A stretch of 64,000 nt of DNA. Origin: Adiantum capillus-veneris. Taxonomy: Eukaryota; Streptophyta; Polypodiopsida; Polypodiales; Pteridaceae. The notes under the pieces were generated by a model. It ran no database searches and was not told the DNA's origin. It worked only from the letters and a program-made list of their open reading frames with translations. Where the stretch lies: positions 66,707,690 through 66,771,689 of the forward strand of contig CM043965.1 in NCBI GenBank assembly GCA_014529385.2. Reading direction: 5' to 3'. The position numbers and the translations under genes are program-made. Each line of letters starts with the position of its first letter. Within the stretch, counting starts at the first letter, position 1. Of this stretch, positions 58,860 through 64,000 are shown piece after piece.

Positions 58860-61800
58860 GGGTTTGACTAGCTTTGACATTTGCAGACGATGAGACTTCT
58901 TCGACTACAGCTTCACACACGATTCCTAGGTGATACTTCTCCCGACCAGGTGGAGGCTTGCTTTTGAGTCCACGTCCTCTTTCTTGCAGCCTTGAGGTAC
59001 TAAGGCTTTGGATACGACGATAGGTTTCTCCTTTTGTTGTGCGAAAGGGATCTTGCAAAGTGGACCCTACACACAGTTCTTGATTGGCTCCAGATCCATG
59101 GCTCCAGATCTAGGCCACTGAGTTCTCTCACCACATAGGGGACCTAGGGGTGACAGATCAAGTACAAACACTTTGGCCTTTAGCCAAGTTCAATGTGATG
59201 CCGTTGCATGTAGTAGGTTGCATGCACATTGTGGTGCATTTGTTTGCTGACACTCAAAGCCCTGCTTGCGATGTATATGTATATGAGGATTCTTGGACAG
59301 AGGATGTAGCCTTACGGGCTGCACGCTCGGCCTGGGCCTAGGTGGGACAGTCGCTCCAGACAGGCTTGTCTAGCGGTCGCTCGGATCCAAATTACTCCCC
59401 ATCCAAATCGGCCTAAAAAATAGTGAGTTCAGTGAGAGAAAACAGATGCTGCACATTCCATGAGACGCCAGTGACCACATTTGTGCCCATGGGGTGATCT
59501 GTTGGCATCCTTGCAGGGACTACTTATTCCGACCAGCCGCCAATGATTCTCACAGTGAAAAATAAACAGAGGAGGGGGGTGTGATGATACGTATCCCTAA
59601 GCGGATCTTGCTGGATCGAGAGCTTAGAGAGCGAGTGGAGGCACTTTGGTCGGAGAGTCTGGACACGCAGGACACCCCTTCTGGTAGAGTGGCATCTGGA
59701 CTGGCAGAGATTAGTCACTTCTTCCTTCAGGAGTCCACGTTCGTTTGGATGCAACCAGGGAGGATGAGAAGGGTCTTTGACGAGGCATTGATTCCTTACA
59801 GAGGATGGAAGAGCAACATCCAAATAGCCCATGGTTGAAGGAGCAGATGCAACATGCTAGACAAGAGCTTACTAGCATTCAGGAGGGGCGCCATGAGTTT
59901 GCCTTCCATCGACAGGCATCTCTGTGGACCCAAGTGGGTGATCGAGTTACTGGGAAGGTTTTTGAGACAGTGGGGCCATGTCATGAGCACATCAGTGTTA
60001 GTAAGCCAAGGAGACCTGAAGGATTAGTGGCCTCAGATCTTGAGGATATGTGTGCAGTTGCTACCGACTTCTTTCGTGATTTGCTGTCAGCTAAGCCTCG
60101 CCAGAGTGCCAGGATGCATGCAGGGAGTAGGATTGGGCATAGATGCCTTGCCTTGTTACTGAGGATATGCGATAGAGACTTGAGCTTCCTCTCCAGCTAC
60201 AGGAGCTCCATAGGCCCTCAGAGCACTCCCCCGTGGTAGTTGTCAAGGGGAGGATGGTTTGACCCCCAACTTTTTCTTGGAGTACTGGGACTTGCTTGGT
60301 TCAGATCTTTGTAGTGCATTTCAGTACGTTTTGCACACTTCTGAGATGCCTGACAGCATGAGTGAGGGTTTGATATACCTGATTCCTAGGGAGGGAGGCT
60401 CCTTGGATGAGATTTGGCAGTGGAGACCCATCCATTACCATCCTCAACTCATCCTACAAAATTCTAGCAAAGGCTCTGAGTTTGAGGATTCAGCCACTAC
60501 TAGAAATCATTATACATGGTACTCATACAGGTTTTGTCAAGGAGCGCGGTATCCTTGACAACATCTTCACTTTTTGGGGGGCATGTGCCCTTGCGCGTCT
60601 TCGAGGAGAGGATTTGGAGATACTCCTTCTCGACTTTGAGAAGGCCTACGACAGAGTTGTTTGGGACTTCTTGGAGGGCACTCTATGTAGGATGGGTTCA
60701 CAGATGCTTGGATTAGAGGTGTGTCAGCTCTCTACATGCATGCGCTCTTGGCAAGGGGCCGAGGGGAGCTCTTCTTACTCATGCGCTGGGTCGGGTAGGG
60801 TTGCCCTCTTGCCCCCTTCCTCTTCTTGTTCTATGCTGAGGCGATGAGTAGATTCTTGAGTTCTCAGCAGATTGGCACGTACGGCATTGAGCTCCATATT
60901 AGGGCAGATGAGCTTCTTGATGCTGAGTTTTTCGATGACTCAGCCTTATATTTGGATGGCCAAGAGGCCAATTTGCACAAGTGTCAGCAGGCTCTTGAGG
61001 GGTTTTGTTTGGGCATCAGTTGCACTGATCAACTGGAGGAAGACAATTGCTTTCTGTGTTGGTATGGCTCCAACACCTGAGCGGTTGCCAGGTGAGGGTT
61101 TCAGATGGATTCCCCCAGGGACTACAATTTTCTACTTGGTTTTCCAGGCTAGCTTGGACTTGTCTCCTGAGTAGCAAACCACTCCTCTCCTCTTGCCATC
61201 AGGAGCAAGTTGCTACATTGGAGTTCGGCACAACTTTATTTGGCAGGCAAAGTTGTAGTGGCCAACCAGGTGTTGTTGGCTTCTATGTGGTACATTACAT
61301 CTTGCTGGATCTTCTTGAGCTAGGAAATTTCTTTGGTTAGGGCATGACACTCAGTTAGCCCGAGCCAAAGTAGCCTTGCAAGTCATCAAAATACCATGTT
61401 CTCAGGGGGGGTTGGGGATTATGGACCCAGCACAGTAGAGCAAAGCCCTCCTTAGGAATTTTTTTTGTCAGAGGACTGCTTTTAGGGGAGGAGCCATGGA
61501 AGGAGTTGTTGCTTCAACGGCTGAGAGCTCGAGTGCCTCATGCAAGAGGCCCTTGGAGTCCATCCATCAGGTGGATCTTTATAGAGATGCACATAGTTGG
61601 TCTGAGCAGGAGACTGGAGGATCGATTTGCTACAAGCCTGCTTTGCTCTTGGGAGCAGCTGCAGAGTGGCCTGGAGCAGCACCAACCCATGTGCACGGAG
61701 AAGCGCTTGAGAGAGCCCCTTGTTTGGAACCCCATGGTTATCACTCAAAGAGGCCACTTAGTTGGTAGTAGGCCTCATGTTTCTTGGGGTCCCATGGCAG

Positions 61801-63110
61801 GGGGTCCAACACACACTTTAGGCTACTCGCTTCAGTTTTCAGGTTTGCCAAAGGAGGTATAGAGCATCCAACTACATCTCATGAGAGGGGTGCATAGCAT
61901 GTGCCAAGACATCACAGAGGCCTTACCAGCTGAGTGGCTCACTTTTCTAGAGACAAAAACTCCCAGATGGATGGGGGTCTTCACGCAACTGGAGGTCCTA
62001 ATTGTAGTTCGTGCTTTCTCAGAGTTTGTACCCTCCATGTTCTTCGAGGGGCGACTACATAGAGTCTCAGTAGAGGTTCCACTGGTTGCAGAGTGTTGTT
62101 TTTAGAGGATACAAGTAGTGGGCATCTGTGGGAGGACTTGTGTCATAGATCTTGACCTAGCAAGTCTTGAGTCAGGCCACTGGAGTCTTTGGGATTGGGA
62201 GAGCTACCCTCTGGCACGAATGCAGTGAGAGCCTGGAGAGTGGTTTTGGAGAGACCCCTTCTCTTCAACTTTCACCCTGGGATCCCTTTCTTTCAGTACA
62301 CTGTTTGACTTGGGCATCACATATTGGCAGCACGAAGAGAGGCTCGTCCTATTGCAGCACTTCATTGGCAGAAGGAGGGTCTCACAACTGAGTTCTTATC
62401 AAGCTTTTGGACGTGGTTGTCGGATTCCAGGAAACCGAGGTGAGCCACTTTGTTCTAGTGGCTAGTTTCACATAGAGCTACAGCAGTTGGGAGTTGGCTA
62501 GTGCACAATGGCTTTTTGGTAGCCTATGCAGCTTGTGGTCACCCTTTCGAGAGTCGATGACATTGTCTGTGGGACTGCCCCATGGATCATTAGATTTGGC
62601 TTCAGGTTCTTTGGTTGATGCCGCCTCTCTCCACACTCATGGGCCTTGCGCTCCATTTTGAGTTGGCTTCCACCAGTAGGATGACAATGATCCAAGGGGG
62701 TCGACCTACACTCCAGCTAGCCACAAAGCTTACCCCCCACGAGTGGTGCAGTGAGAGAGAGGTGTGTTGGGAGCTCATCTGCGGGCCTGACACTCTGGTT
62801 CATTTGGCGGGCCCGCTACTTTTGTATCTTCAAGGCTCGTCCTGTTCCCATGATAGAGACTGTTCGGGATTTTTGGTTGGAGCTGATTCACACTCTCAGG
62901 GGCCAATTTGAAAGACTCTAGGGTAGCTTCTATCACATGTGGGAGTCAGAGAGGCTTTCTTGTGACTGTGGTACCCAAGGCCTTTTTTCACCATGGTCCA
63001 GGGGACACCTAGATGGCACTACCGTCCACCTATGTTGCTTTTTCCTCCTCCCTATTCTTGATTTAGTACATAAACTATTTTTCATTGGGAGAGTCTCCCC
63101 TTGCTATTGT
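58860..63110 (+). pseudogene. LINE ORF2: reverse transcriptase with C-terminal zinc region
   Basis: The part before 59580 should hold the AP-like endonuclease, but I cannot identify its motifs. From 59581: linker (ASLWTQVGDRVTGKVFETVG, about 59917-59975); RT start (LTPNFFLEYWDLLGSDL, about 60257; LIYLIPREGG, about 60370). RT core: HTGFVKERGILDNIFTFW (60527-60580) and LLLDFEKAYDRVVWDFLEG (60625-60680), the motif A region with its Asp. The FADD box appears as AEFFDDSALYL (60922-60955), an Ala-to-Phe change. Thumb: LLSSKPLLSSCH (about 61163). The zf-RVT-like Cys/His region CGHPFES-THCLWDCP is at about 62531-62580. Frames shift near 59820, 60240, 60410, 60820, 61060 and repeatedly after 61340. 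The enzyme would have performed target-primed reverse transcription. Confidence 0.8.
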
Positions 63111-63194
63111 TGTAGCCCTCTCTAGCAGAGGTCGTTGTAGCCCTATGAGAAACTTTATTAACTAATGGAAGGATCTCTTTCTTGGAAAAAAAAC

Positions 63195-64000
63195 ATAGAG
63201 ACACTCCAGTACAAACACCACACAGTGGCGTGCATTGGTTTTGGAGGTGCCTTTGGCCTTGGAAAATCGGTTGGGCTTGGAAAGTTTGAATCCTATGTGC
63301 ATAACAGATAGCGCGGTAAAGATAGAGAGACACTCCACTACAAACACCACACGATGGCGTGCGATCGTTGTTACGGAGGTGCCTGACCTTGGGAAATTGG
63401 AAGCTCATGTGCATAATGGACAACAGTAAAGATAGAGACACTCGAGTAAAAACACCGCATGGCAGCATGCACTGGTTCCGAAGGTGCTGACATTGGGAAC
63501 CCTAACCGAACAAAATAAGGGAAAACTTGAACTTCTCTTGATTTTTAGGTCAAAATTTGAAGGTATTTACACTAAAACTTGTGTAAATTTCCTGGTTCTC
63601 TTTGAGGCAAAAAGCTCAAAATCTAATTGACGGTTAGAATTCACTTGGCCCCCATTTTTTTCTAACCTTGCGTGACTACACCCTCTACAAACATCGCACG
63701 GCAGCGTGCGTTGATTCCGGAGGTGCCCGGCCCTAGGAATCCTATGTTCATAACAAACAACTATCCTATATGCCCCATGACCACACCCTCTACAAACACC
63801 ACATGCCGGCGTGTGTTGATTTTGGAGGTCCACTACTGCAAGCCCTTTCTCTTGATGTGTATCGCTTGGTGTCAATCTCAAAATTTGGGGGTCTTTTGAG
63901 AGGTGGCCAACTTCCAAGGATCCATTTTCCCCACAAAAGTATCTCGCATCATAATACAAAAGCAAGGTGAATCCCTCAAACGGTCAAGGATCCATTTCCC
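63195..64000 (-). repeat. Minisatellite array, units of about 100-125 bp
   Basis: At least five units start near 63195, 63319, 63430, 63670 and 63773; the array probably continues past the window edge. Each contains CACTCCAGTACAAACACC or the variant ACACCCTCTACAAACAYC, then GGCGTGCATTGGTT, then GGAGGTGCC. Units 3 and 4 are separated by about 170 bp of unrelated-looking sequence (63500-63670). The minus strand stays open over 128 and 132 codons because each unit reads HLRNQ...CGVCTGVSL; there is no evidence that this is translated. Confidence 0.75.

Larger units (their letters stand above)
57492..63194 (+). mobile_element. L1-type LINE, about 5.7 kb, with target-site duplication
   Basis: A GC-rich element on the plus strand. 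Its ends are set by an 11-bp direct repeat, ATAGAGACATT (57481-57491) and ATAGAGACACT (63195-63205), and by a short A-rich 3' end (63186-63193). It carries an ORF1-like gag, and an ORF2 with RT and a zinc-finger C-terminal region. A run of 28 C (57517-57544) lies near the 5' end. It inserted in a minisatellite that continues on both sides. Near full length but with many frame breaks, so not autonomous now. Confidence 0.8.

Overview
This is nuclear DNA of a land plant, most probably a fern; that assignment is an inference. Reasons: a spliceosomal plant gene with kilobase-sized introns; a decayed bacterial-type squalene-hopene cyclase, the triterpene cyclase class known from ferns; debris of PLS/DYW-type PPR genes; long GT, GA and poly-C microsatellites; and most of the sequence being broken transposons. 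There is no operon-like arrangement and I recognised no canonical rRNA or tRNA gene.

Layout. 1-8 kb: a tRNA-derived SINE with target-site duplications, a broken gene resembling plant Roco (COR) proteins, a squalene-hopene cyclase pseudogene (minus strand), and a 1.7-kb insertion containing a 677-bp tandem duplication. 8-11.5 kb: compound GT/GA microsatellites, a hAT-like MITE and a 260-bp direct repeat. 12-14.4 kb: a heavily decayed PPR pseudogene. 14.4-19.9 kb: AT-rich, satellite-like, no gene seen. 19.9-22 kb: the 3' half of a Ty1/copia element with its LTR (minus). 26.1-30.8 kb: the one gene that looks intact, tubulin-folding cofactor A, three exons on the minus strand, 111 codons.

31.4-52.6 kb is the most interesting part. 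A head-to-tail array of a retroelement, whose reverse-transcriptase fragments look Penelope-like, occupies 31.4-33.6 and 43.4-52.6 kb. Its first copy is split by a 1.6-kb insertion and by a 9.9-kb block. The block contains a rolling-circle transposon of the Helentron/Helitron2 type: an RPA-like single-strand-binding gene, a Rep region, a Pif1-family helicase and a C-terminal endonuclease/exonuclease/phosphatase (EEP) domain, all on the plus strand. It is decayed: the Rep HUH histidines are gone while the tyrosine pair survives.

53-57 kb holds a retrotransposon gag fragment, tandem duplications and another MITE copy. 57.5-63.2 kb is a GC-rich L1-type LINE (plus strand) with an 11-bp target-site duplication, inserted in a minisatellite of about 110 bp that resumes to the right edge. 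Apart from cofactor A, which serves beta-tubulin folding, no genes here appear to work together; the window mainly records nested transposition and local tandem duplication.
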